Source of the DNA: Actinomycetes bacterium
GTDB taxonomy: Bacteria; Actinomycetota; Acidimicrobiia; Acidimicrobiales; JAJYXR01
NCBI GenBank assembly: GCA_021801795.1
Contig: JAJYXR010000003.1
Location: 1 to 64,000, forward strand
Reading direction: 5' to 3'
DNA length: 64,000 nt
Every line of letters begins with the position of its first letter. Within the stretch, counting starts at the first letter, position 1. Made by a program: the position numbers and the translations under genes. The notes beneath the pieces are model-generated. The model saw only the letters and a program-made list of their open reading frames with translations, did no database searches and was not told the DNA's origin. Positions 43,215-50,686 of the stretch are shown here, piece after piece.

Positions 43215-44156
43215 ATGACCGTCGTAGTGGACGTCCCGGCGAAGGTAGCCGACAGGCTGAACACCGTGAGCACCACCAGGCGTTGGTATCCCTTCGAGCC
43301 AGACGTCATCGACTGGTCGGTTCCCCTTACCGGCGACTGGGCATACGTGGCTGCCGGCAGATCCATCTTCTCTGCCTCTGGGATCCTCGACAGGCTCGAG
43401 CCGGCGGATCGGAGCTTCGTCGAGCGCTGGGAGACCACCCAGTTCATGCGTAACGTCGCCCATGGCGAGCACCTGCTGAACCAGGGGATACTGGCGATGC
43501 TCTGGCAGGTAGACCCCTACGACCCGAGCTACCGCTACCTGCTCCACGAGGTCGCGGAGGAATGCCAGCACATGGCCATGTTCAACCACTGGGTGCGGAT
43601 AAACGCGGACATCCGGACACGAGACGCGGGTGAAGGCGCCTGGAGCCAGGCAGTCGCCCAGTTCACCCAGGACCTCGCGACGAGGATCCCGGAGGCATTC
43701 TGGGTGAACGTGCTGCTGTTCGAGTTCGTGGGTGACGAGTCGAACCAGATGATGCGCTCCACCCCACGGGGGGACGACGGCAGGCCGCTGCATCCGATCC
43801 TGGTCCAGATCGGGGTGGCCCACACCTCCGAGGAGGCCAGGCACATCGCCTACGCCAGGCGATGGCTGCACGAGGGCATGCCGGGACTCGACGACGACCA
43901 GGTGGCCGAGGTCCAGCGACTGGCCGAGCTCGGCGCCCAGGCAGTCATCGACCGCCGCCAGTTCCTGCCGGTCCACTACTCACGCCAGCTCGAGCCCTAC
44001 ATGTCCAAGGAGGAGTTCGACTCGGCCAGAGGCGCCACCCCTGCCTCCCTGGCACTTCTCTCCCAGCTAAAGAAGCTGCTCGACGAGTTCGAAGAGCTCC
44101 GGGTCGTTAGCAGCGAGGCGATGCGCCGCTGGGAGGATGCAGGTGCCTTCGAGTAA
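43215..44156 (+). CDS. AurF-like diiron oxygenase
   Basis: A 313-residue protein. A GGGGAGG site precedes the ATG. Carboxylate/His ligands of a diiron centre are visible: VAHGEHLLNQ, LLHEVAEECQHMAMFNHW (ExxxH), LFEFVGDESNQ and AHTSEEARHIAYARRW (ExxRH). Spacing fits the AurF/PF11583-type family, which includes an arylamine N-oxygenase. The substrate is unknown. The 3' end overlaps the TetR gene by 20 bp, so the two are probably coexpressed. Confidence 0.86.
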   Translation: MTVVVDVPAKVADRLNTVSTTRRWYPFEPDVIDWSVPLTGDWAYVAAGRSIFSASGILDRLEPADRSFVERWETTQFMRNVAHGEHLLNQGILAMLWQVDPYDPSYRYLLHEVAEECQHMAMFNHWVRINADIRTRDAGEGAWSQAVAQFTQDLATRIPEAFWVNVLLFEFVGDESNQMMRSTPRGDDGRPLHPILVQIGVAHTSEEARHIAYARRWLHEGMPGLDDDQVAEVQRLAELGAQAVIDRRQFLPVHYSRQLEPYMSKEEFDSARGATPASLALLSQLKKLLDEFEELRVVSSEAMRRWEDAGAFE

Positions 44157-44868
44157 GGCCCTCGACCGTGCCGGCGGACCCAGCGCACCTCGAGCTGCCA
44201 GCTTCGCGCCCCAACGCGCTGAGCGCCCTGCAGCCCGGCCCGACCGGCGCCGCAGCGACACGCGCCTACGCATCCTGGAGGCCGCTGCCGGCCTCTTCGC
44301 CGAGCAGGGCTACATGGGCACGTCCATCGCGTCCATCGAGGCCGCGGTGGGCCTCAGGGCCGGATCCGGTGGCTTCTACAGGCACTTCCCCTCGAAGGAG
44401 GCCCTGCTCTCTGCCATAGTCGAAGGCTACCGGGAGCGGCTGGCCATGGTGCGCTCGACGCTCGCGATCGAGTGGGCATCGGATCCGAGGGCAGGCACCG
44501 GGTGCCGCCTGCCCGATCCCGCCGATGACCTGAGAAGGGTGCTCGCAGCCCTGGTGAAGTTCCTCGAGGGCGAGGAGGCCATGCTCCACATAGGAGCAGA
44601 CCTGAGCGGGCTGCCGGCGAGCGCCAGGACTGCCATCGGGGATGCCTGGGACGAGTCCTACGGCATCTTCGCGGACCTCTTCAGCGCATACGGCTGCGAC
44701 GCCGACCGCGCCCGGGTGCTCGGCGTGAGCGCGCTCGGTGGGCTGGCCCACTACTTCGTCCACCTCCGTAACTGGGCCAGGCCACCTCTCGGGGTAGGGA
44801 TCGACCCGTTCCTCGCCACCTGGACCAGCCAGTGGAGCGCCGCGCTCGCAGAGGTGTCCAGTAGCTGA
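44137..44868 (+). CDS. TetR-family transcriptional regulator
   Basis: A 243-residue protein; the first 40 residues are Ala/Pro/Arg-rich and the true start may be internal. DTRLRILEAAAGLFAEQGYMGTSIASIEAAVGLRAGSGGFYRHFPSKEALLSAIVEGY is a complete TetR helix-turn-helix. The C-terminal ligand domain has ALGGLAHYFVHLRNW. It most likely represses its own operon through the GTAAGTAG palindrome. It is not obviously the KstR that would bind the steroid operators. Confidence 0.9.
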   Translation: MQVPSSKALDRAGGPSAPRAASFAPQRAERPAARPDRRRSDTRLRILEAAAGLFAEQGYMGTSIASIEAAVGLRAGSGGFYRHFPSKEALLSAIVEGYRERLAMVRSTLAIEWASDPRAGTGCRLPDPADDLRRVLAALVKFLEGEEAMLHIGADLSGLPASARTAIGDAWDESYGIFADLFSAYGCDADRARVLGVSALGGLAHYFVHLRNWARPPLGVGIDPFLATWTSQWSAALAEVSSS

Positions 44869-44914
44869 AAGCCCTGCGACCAGGTCCAGCCTGCCGGCAT
44901 CACCTACTATCGCC

Positions 44915-46432
44915 ATGGTGAGCCTAGAGGTGGCCGGTGGAGCAGCTACTGGTGATGGGACGGCCCGACGCGAGGAGGCGGCTGCGGAGCCGGGCGCCGG
45001 GCAATCCGGTACTGGGAGGTCCGGTCGGCTCCGGGCGGCACTGGCAAGACGCTCTGTAGCGATAGCGCTCGGTATCCTCACGGTCGCGACGGGCATGGCA
45101 TACAGCCTCTGGTGGAGTCCCCTCGTGCAGCACCACACACCCTTCTCGGAGTGGATCACCCCCGGCGACTTCTGGGCGACAGTCCGGGCGGCCCACTTCG
45201 TGGGCTGGGGAGACTTCGGTGGCATCTACTCCGCTACCGGCGTGGTGGTCACCTTCCCGGGGCTCGTGGTGCTCCTAGCCCCCCTCGTCATGCTCGGTAG
45301 CGCCCTGCACCTGACCGAGTCCTACCCGATACTCCTGCCCCACCCGAGCGCCTGGCTGCTCTACGGGCCGGTGGAGATAGCGCTTGCGTGCTTCTCCCTC
45401 TTCGGCCTCGACGCGCTCGCCGAGCGGCTCGGTGCGAGCCGCCTGCGCCGCGTGCTGGTGGTGACGGTGGCAGCGGTGGTGCTCTGGCAGGTCCCCGTCA
45501 TATGGGGACATCCCGAGGACGCGATAGCCCTCGGATGCGCTGCCTACGGGCTCGTGGCCGTGCTCGACGAGCGATGGGTGCCCGCCGCCTGGTGGTTCGG
45601 GGCAGGCATCGCGTTCCAGCCGCTAGTAGGGCTAATCTTCCCCGTCGTCCTCGCGGTGGCCGGCTCGCGCAGGTGGGTGCCCATCCTCTGGCGAGCTGCC
45701 ATCTTCCCCGCGCTGCTAGTCGCGGTGCCCCTGATGGCCGACTGGCGCTCGGCCTCGCGCCAGCTCATCTCCCAGCCGACATACCCCACGAACCCGAACG
45801 CGCATGACACACCGCTGCTCGCCCTCGCTCCGCGGATGAGGTCCCTCTCCCCCACGAACCACTCGGTCCCGCCCGGCCAGCCCCAGTACCCCAAGCACGT
45901 CTCTCCGGCGGCGCTGAAGCACTTCCCCGGCCTTCCCGGGCTGAAGGCCGGGGTATTCAACCACCTTCACGCGGGAGCGAAGCACCTGCCCTCGGTCGTC
46001 TCGGGGGGCACCCCCCGCATCGGCGCGATCCTCGTCGCGCTGGCACTCGCCTGGTGGGCAGCGCGCCACAGGCACGAGCCCGCCCTGGTGGTCTGGGCAG
46101 CAGCGGTCGCACTCGCCTCTCGCCCCGTCTTCGAGGCAGTCGCGTTCCCCTACTACCTGGCCCCGGGCCTGGCGCTGCTGGTGATCGCGGTGGCGCCTGG
46201 CAGGTGGGTGCCTGCGCTCGGAGCCTGCGCCGTCGCCCTCGGGGCCACCACCCTGGCATACCACCACCTCGGGAGCTGGGGGTGGTGGCTCGCGGTGGCA
46301 GGCGTCACGCTCGCGCTAGCTGCACTTGCCTATCCCTACCGCCACGAGACGAGAGACCGCGCTGAGGGGCTGAGAGCACCAGAGCCAGGATCAGCAGAGC
46401 CACTACCGGCGCCCAGTAGCCCCACGGGCTGA
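44915..46432 (+). CDS. polytopic membrane protein, possible GT-C-like family (paralogue A)
   Basis: A 505-residue protein with about ten transmembrane segments. Shared paralogue motifs are MAYSLWWSPLVQHH, FGGIYSATGVVVTFPGLVVLLAP, VIWGHPEDAIALG, GIAFQPLVGL, HDTPLLALAPRM, and RPVFEAVAFPYYLAPGLALL. The periplasmic first loop and buried acidic residues resemble GT-C glycosyltransferases (GT87/DUF2029-like), but no family was confirmed. A Ser/Pro/Gln-rich loop lies near residue 310. Its C-terminal tail overlaps the convergent paralogue B by 128 bp. Confidence 0.75.
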   Translation: MVSLEVAGGAATGDGTARREEAAAEPGAGQSGTGRSGRLRAALARRSVAIALGILTVATGMAYSLWWSPLVQHHTPFSEWITPGDFWATVRAAHFVGWGDFGGIYSATGVVVTFPGLVVLLAPLVMLGSALHLTESYPILLPHPSAWLLYGPVEIALACFSLFGLDALAERLGASRLRRVLVVTVAAVVLWQVPVIWGHPEDAIALGCAAYGLVAVLDERWVPAAWWFGAGIAFQPLVGLIFPVVLAVAGSRRWVPILWRAAIFPALLVAVPLMADWRSASRQLISQPTYPTNPNAHDTPLLALAPRMRSLSPTNHSVPPGQPQYPKHVSPAALKHFPGLPGLKAGVFNHLHAGAKHLPSVVSGGTPRIGAILVALALAWWAARHRHEPALVVWAAAVALASRPVFEAVAFPYYLAPGLALLVIAVAPGRWVPALGACAVALGATTLAYHHLGSWGWWLAVAGVTLALAALAYPYRHETRDRAEGLRAPEPGSAEPLPAPSSPTG

Positions 46433-47684
46433 GGTGCCACTCCGCTACCACCGAGACGACCACAGCGACCGCCGCCACGGCCCCGATCCTGATCCAGCCA
46501 CCCGCGAGGGCCGCTGCCAGCAGGACGAAGGCGAGTGCAGGCCAGACGTAGAAGGGGTCCATCACCGGCTCGAAGATGATCCGGAGACTGAAGCCCACTG
46601 CGCCGAGCCACGCAAGCACTGACATATCGTCGAGCCACTCGCGCCTCCATCGCCACGCCGCCAGCGCGACCGCCAGCGCGCACAGAAGGGCCACCGACCT
46701 GAGGGGCCCGGCAGCCACCACCGGCTGGGAGGCCACATGGGCTGCCACTTCCTTCAGGCCGTGTCCCGATGCCACCAGGCGTACCGCCCCGGGGTACCTC
46801 TCTGGCGCAAGTCGCGTCGCGAAGGCCAGCAGCGGCGTCGGATGGTCGATGGCTGGGTAGTTCGGCTGCGCGCTGATCGACTGCCAGGTCCGGTGGAAGT
46901 GAGCGGCGAGCGGCACCGAGACGAGCGCGGCCGAGGGAAGCGCCATCCGTGTGAGCATCCCAGGCCAGCGCCGGGGCAGCTCCCTCAGCAGCACGAGGGC
47001 CACTACCAGGAGCACGAGGGGCTGGACCGCTATAGCGAGGCCCGCCAACCATCCCGCCACGACACTACGACCGCCCAGGGATGCCGAGAGCGCCCATGCG
47101 AGCAGCGCGACGGCGAGCGCGTCCTCCGGATGGCCCCAGAGGACCACCACCGGAAAGAGCACCACGGCAGCGAACCCGCCGAGCGCCATCCTGCGCCACA
47201 GGGCGGCATTCGCCTCGCGCATCAGCCGGTCGAGGGCGAAGAGCGCGCTCGAGGCGACGAGCATCGACCAGGGACCAACCAGGAGCCACGACCCAGGGTG
47301 AGCGACCGCGAACGGGAATGACCCGTGGAGACCCAGGTGCTGGCAGAGCCACACGCAGGGAGCGAGGACGAGGAGGATGCCCGGGAAGGTGACCAGCGCC
47401 GGGTGGACGGCGTATATTCCGCCGAGGTTCCCCCAGATCAGCTCCTCGGTGCTCCTGTAGGTGTCCCATATCGGCCCGGGTGTCACCCAGTAGGGATGAT
47501 GGCGCACGAGCGGCCCCCATCCGAGGCTGTAGGCCATGCCAGAGGCGACCAGACAGACTGTGCCGACAATCGGTGGACGTCGGTCGCACGCCCACATGAG
47601 CAGCTGATGCGTGAAGCCGACTGGCGAAGGCTTGCTCACTTTCGGGTCGCTCGCCACTGATACCACCAGAGTGCCTTCAGGCAT
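46305..47684 (-). CDS. polytopic membrane protein, possible GT-C-like family (paralogue B)
   Basis: About 459 residues from ATG 47684, which overlaps the upstream stop by 8 bp. A longer frame to 47729 exists. SGMAYSLGWGPLVRHHPYWVTPGPIWDTY, LGGIYAVHPALVTFPGILLVLAP, VLWGHPEDALAVALLAWAL, AIAVQPLVLLVVALVLL, HPTPLLAFATRL, and RIIFEPVMDPFYVWPALAFVLLA match paralogue A region by region. The final transmembrane helix lies in the 3' overlap with paralogue A. Confidence 0.76.
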   Translation of the reverse strand: MPEGTLVVSVASDPKVSKPSPVGFTHQLLMWACDRRPPIVGTVCLVASGMAYSLGWGPLVRHHPYWVTPGPIWDTYRSTEELIWGNLGGIYAVHPALVTFPGILLVLAPCVWLCQHLGLHGSFPFAVAHPGSWLLVGPWSMLVASSALFALDRLMREANAALWRRMALGGFAAVVLFPVVVLWGHPEDALAVALLAWALSASLGGRSVVAGWLAGLAIAVQPLVLLVVALVLLRELPRRWPGMLTRMALPSAALVSVPLAAHFHRTWQSISAQPNYPAIDHPTPLLAFATRLAPERYPGAVRLVASGHGLKEVAAHVASQPVVAAGPLRSVALLCALAVALAAWRWRREWLDDMSVLAWLGAVGFSLRIIFEPVMDPFYVWPALAFVLLAAALAGGWIRIGAVAAVAVVVSVVAEWHLSPWGYWAPVVALLILALVLSAPQRGLSSRGGRDRQVQLARA

Positions 47685-49101
47685 GAGCGCTGCACACTGT
47701 CTCTGTCCCCGAGGGCAGTGCCGATACACCCGTCATGTCCTCCGGGCCCTCGCTGGCTTGGAGCTCAGGCAAACCAAAGTCACGGTGCGTCGTGACTCCT
47801 CTTTCCATCCGAGGAGCAGACAAAGCACACAGCAGCGCCAGGCCGACCACCATTGCTGCGAAGTAGCCCCATTCACCAAGCGACCGCTCGTACGACCCGT
47901 AGGCCACTGCCGCTGCTAGGGGAACGCCGAGGGCTAGCCAGCGAGGCCTCCACTGCGCGATCCCGAGGAGCGCGAACACAAGCGGGGCGAAGAGGTAGTA
48001 GGGGATGACTACCGACTCGAACGCAATGCGCCCGCTGAAGGCAATTGCGAGCAGCCATGGTGCCAGCTCTCCCGGATGCTGCTCATGTCGATGAAGCAGC
48101 CATATGGCGATGCATGCCGCGAGCGCCACAGCCAGGAGTCGGCTCTCGCTTCCGTATGCGATGTGGGCGACGCGGCCGTACGCCAGGTGGAGGACCTGCT
48201 GGTGCAGCGTGAGCGAGCTCCATGGGGTCGGGTGATTGTCAAGAAGAGCCGATCCCCACTCGACGGGCTGGCCTATGACATGACGGATGGTGAGAGAGGG
48301 CTCCACCGCCAGAGGTACGACAAGCGACAGGACAGGTACGGCGCTCACGCGCCATGCGAACGACCACCAGCCCTTCAGGCCCCTAGGCCGTGCATACGCC
48401 GCGACGACGAAGGCGCCGAGCACCACCAACGGCTGCACAGCGAGCCCTGCACCAAGGAGCCATGCTGCACGCCGGCTCCGACCTCTAAGAGCTTCCCTCA
48501 ACGCCCATGTCATGAGCCCCACAGCCATGGCATCGTCCGGATGCCCCCAGAGCGCCACCGTCCAGGCCAAGGCCAGGCAGGCAAATAGGTTAAAGGCAAG
48601 TCTCGCACATTGGCCAAGCCCCAAGTCCCGAGCTAGACCATCCAGAGGAACGATCGCGCTCGTACCGAGACCGTAGGCCACTACGATGACGATCTGCGAG
48701 CCTATACCAACAAAACCTGGCATGCCTGTGTGTCCATCGACATGGGCGAAGGTGACAGAAGCGAAGACGTGGAACGTCTCGAGCAGGCGCCAGATGCCAG
48801 TCATAAGTTCCTCGAAGCCGGGCAACGCCACCAATATCTCGCCCCGTCCGGTATAGATATGACCGAGTCCCTGATAAGCCGCGTCGCTCGACTTCAGGAG
48901 CATGCTGGAGAAGTCGCTGAATACCGCCCAGCCATGCATAGAGGAAAGCGCTGGAAGCACTACCGCGGCCATAAGGACCGTGACTGCCCAGGTGAAGAGC
49001 CACGCGAGCAGCCCGACAATAGGAGCATAGCCCTCAGCAGTGTCTTCCGTCCACGCCATGCGCTTGTTATCAAGGCCTCTTTCACGCGAAATTGCGGTCA
49101 T
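47677..49101 (-). CDS. polytopic membrane protein, possible GT-C-like family (paralogue C)
   Basis: A 474-residue protein. LGHIYTGRGEILVALPGFEELM, ALWGHPDDAMAVGLMTWALREAL, GAGLAVQPLVVLGAFVVAA, NHPTPWSSLTL, RIAFESVVIPYYLFAPLVFALLG and EWGYFAAMVVGLALL show that it shares the fold of paralogues A and B, but it is the most divergent. Base composition is somewhat less GC-rich than its neighbours. It is the next gene after pilA on the same strand (109 bp gap), so it may read through from the pilus operon. Confidence 0.75.
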   Translation of the reverse strand: MTAISRERGLDNKRMAWTEDTAEGYAPIVGLLAWLFTWAVTVLMAAVVLPALSSMHGWAVFSDFSSMLLKSSDAAYQGLGHIYTGRGEILVALPGFEELMTGIWRLLETFHVFASVTFAHVDGHTGMPGFVGIGSQIVIVVAYGLGTSAIVPLDGLARDLGLGQCARLAFNLFACLALAWTVALWGHPDDAMAVGLMTWALREALRGRSRRAAWLLGAGLAVQPLVVLGAFVVAAYARPRGLKGWWSFAWRVSAVPVLSLVVPLAVEPSLTIRHVIGQPVEWGSALLDNHPTPWSSLTLHQQVLHLAYGRVAHIAYGSESRLLAVALAACIAIWLLHRHEQHPGELAPWLLAIAFSGRIAFESVVIPYYLFAPLVFALLGIAQWRPRWLALGVPLAAAVAYGSYERSLGEWGYFAAMVVGLALLCALSAPRMERGVTTHRDFGLPELQASEGPEDMTGVSALPSGTETVCSAHA

Positions 49102-49210
49102 CAGAGCCCCTTTACTGAACGCGCTGGCCGCCGCCCCCTACCGGGCATTCCCGGCGGGAGCGGCGGCCAACATCAGACCCGCGTTCTACAGGATCCGGCT
49201 ACCCCAAGCG

Positions 49211-49810
49211 TCAGGGCAGGTTACCAGCAGCCTGCGCGGCTCCGTAGCTGGAGTACCATTGGCTGGGTCCACTGCTTGAACACCCTCCAGTCGCACCGCC
49301 GTACCACACGCCGGCGTTGGCTACGCCGGAGTAGTTGGTGCTGCTGATCACACTGGAACCCGACTCGGCGTCTAGCACGTACCAGCACACCCTGTCAGAA
49401 GCGTACGACGCAAGCTCGAGGTGTTGGTCTCCGACGCTTATGACGTACACGGTGTTGTTACCAGCAGTGTTACTACTAGTAGTAGTCACCGGAGTTGTCC
49501 AGGTAAGCGATGGCTCGTCAGATTGGCCGACGCCCGCAGTAAAGCTGAAGCTGGTGCCGCTGTAGGCCTGCTGCTCGACGTAGTAGGACTTCGCCGCGGT
49601 AAGCGCATTGGTGAGGTCGGACTGGGCCGACTTGTCATTCGCGCCCTTCGTCACGCCGAGGAAGGTGGGGATGGCGATCGCCATCAGGATGCCCATGATG
49701 AGCAGCACCACCATCAGCTCGATGAGGGTGAAACCGGCATCTGCCGCCTCGCCCTCGGCTGTCCTGGCTGCCTGAGCGTCACGCAGGCGCTCGAAAGCTT
49801 TCTGGATCAT
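49211..49810 (-). CDS. pilA: type IV major pilin
   Basis: A 199-residue prepilin. The leader of 26 residues ends at Gly, then FTLIELMVVLLIMGILMAIAIPTFLG gives the class III/type IVa helix with Phe+1 and Glu+5. The mature globular domain is Ser/Thr/Gly/Asn-rich, with Cys in DRVCWYVLD and GGCSSSG forming a likely C-terminal disulfide. AGGAGG is five bases before the ATG. The high Ser/Thr content is compatible with O-glycosylation. It is the last pil gene of the operon and has its own leader region. Confidence 0.95.
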   Translation of the reverse strand: MIQKAFERLRDAQAARTAEGEAADAGFTLIELMVVLLIMGILMAIAIPTFLGVTKGANDKSAQSDLTNALTAAKSYYVEQQAYSGTSFSFTAGVGQSDEPSLTWTTPVTTTSSNTAGNNTVYVISVGDQHLELASYASDRVCWYVLDAESGSSVISSTNYSGVANAGVWYGGATGGCSSSGPSQWYSSYGAAQAAGNLP

Positions 49811-49843
49811 TTCTTCCTCCTAGTATCATTCAATGGATATATA

Positions 49844-49876
49844 CACTGACCACCCTGGTAGCCAGGCTGGTCAGTG
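49844..49876 (-). promoter_or_regulatory. large inverted repeat in the pilA upstream leader
   Basis: Arms CACTGACCA and TGGTCAGTG, with inner CCTGG/CCAGG, form a 14-bp stem with one C:C mismatch around a 3-nt loop. It sits about 35 bp upstream of the pilA ATG and just before an AT-rich TATATATCC stretch. It may be a leader stem-loop or an operator. Confidence 0.6.
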
Positions 49877-49967
49877 GCACTGCTGCAGAGTCTCGGACGA
49901 TTCCCGTGCCTGGAAGACCCGGAGCCCCCTCCTCGACGCTGTATACACTACATCGGCACGACCAGGC

Positions 49968-49983
49968 GCGCGCTTTAGCGCGC
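49968..49983 (-). terminator. hairpin between pilO and pilA
   Basis: GCGCGC-TTTA-GCGCGC is a perfect 6-bp stem with a 4-nt loop, 15 bp downstream of the pilO stop. No U-run follows on the minus strand, so termination would be partial or the hairpin may be an RNA-processing site. Confidence 0.4.
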
Positions 49984-49998
49984 TGAGCGTGATTATTT

Positions 49999-50679
49999 TC
50001 AGCCTTTGACCGCTGTCGGTGAGCCGGCAGCCGACGCGCAGAGGGCGGCCAGGCCGTGCTGGGCGGTGTCGTAGTAGATGCTCCCGGTGAGGTCGACGCT
50101 GAAGGACCCGGTGCCCGGCGGGATGGTCTGGCCCCCCACCACGATGGATCCGCCGGTCACGTCGATGGTGGAGATGGTGTAGAGCCGTGGGAAGGTGTCG
50201 AGCCCGTGGATGAAGGCAGACACCGCCCCGTAGTCCCCGGTGATGCTGAGGGTGATGCTGATGGCAGAGAGCCCCGAGGGCAGGCCGGTAGTGGAAGGAG
50301 CCGGCGTCGAGCTGGTGGTGGAGCCGGACGCCGCAGTTCCCCCGTTATAGGTGATGCTCGGCGTGCCGACACCCGATATGGAGGCGAGCTGGGTCACCTG
50401 GGTGTAGAAGGAGGCTATGTCAGGAGACGAGGGGATCTCCGTCAGGTCCTTCGTGAGCGTGGTGCAGTTCTTCGGCAGCAGCCGCTTCTCGTTCTGGAGG
50501 GTGGTGATCTCCGCGGTGAGCGAGCTGTCCTGGTTCGACAGGCTCGCCTTCGTGGCATCTAGGGTGGAGAGCTTCGATCCCTCAGGCGAGAGCCATGCCA
50601 CCCAGTCGACGAGGAGCACCACCACCACCACCGCCAGGGCGATGAGCGGGTAGCGGTAACGCCGTATGGTCGCTTCCAT
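49999..50679 (-). CDS. pilO: type IV pilus inner-membrane protein PilO
   Basis: A 226-residue protein. One N-terminal transmembrane helix (PLIALAVVVVVLLVDWVAWL) is followed by a coiled coil (KLSTLDATKASLSNQDSSLTAEITTLQNEKRLL) and an alpha/beta ferredoxin-like domain (LSAISITLSITGDYGAVSAFIHGLDTFPRLYTISTIDVTGG). This is the PilO plan; PilO pairs with PilN to align the pilus motor with the envelope. The start follows the pilMN stop by 7 bp and uses the GAGGA that overlaps it. Confidence 0.9.
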   Translation of the reverse strand: MEATIRRYRYPLIALAVVVVVLLVDWVAWLSPEGSKLSTLDATKASLSNQDSSLTAEITTLQNEKRLLPKNCTTLTKDLTEIPSSPDIASFYTQVTQLASISGVGTPSITYNGGTAASGSTTSSTPAPSTTGLPSGLSAISITLSITGDYGAVSAFIHGLDTFPRLYTISTIDVTGGSIVVGGQTIPPGTGSFSVDLTGSIYYDTAQHGLAALCASAAGSPTAVKG

Positions 50680-50686
50680 CAGGTCC

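Noticed and set aside
44137-44868. TetR gene as the KstR repressor
   Set aside because: It is coupled to an unrelated oxygenase with its own distinct palindrome (GTAAGTAG arms), unlike the AACnnGTT sites of the steroid genes.
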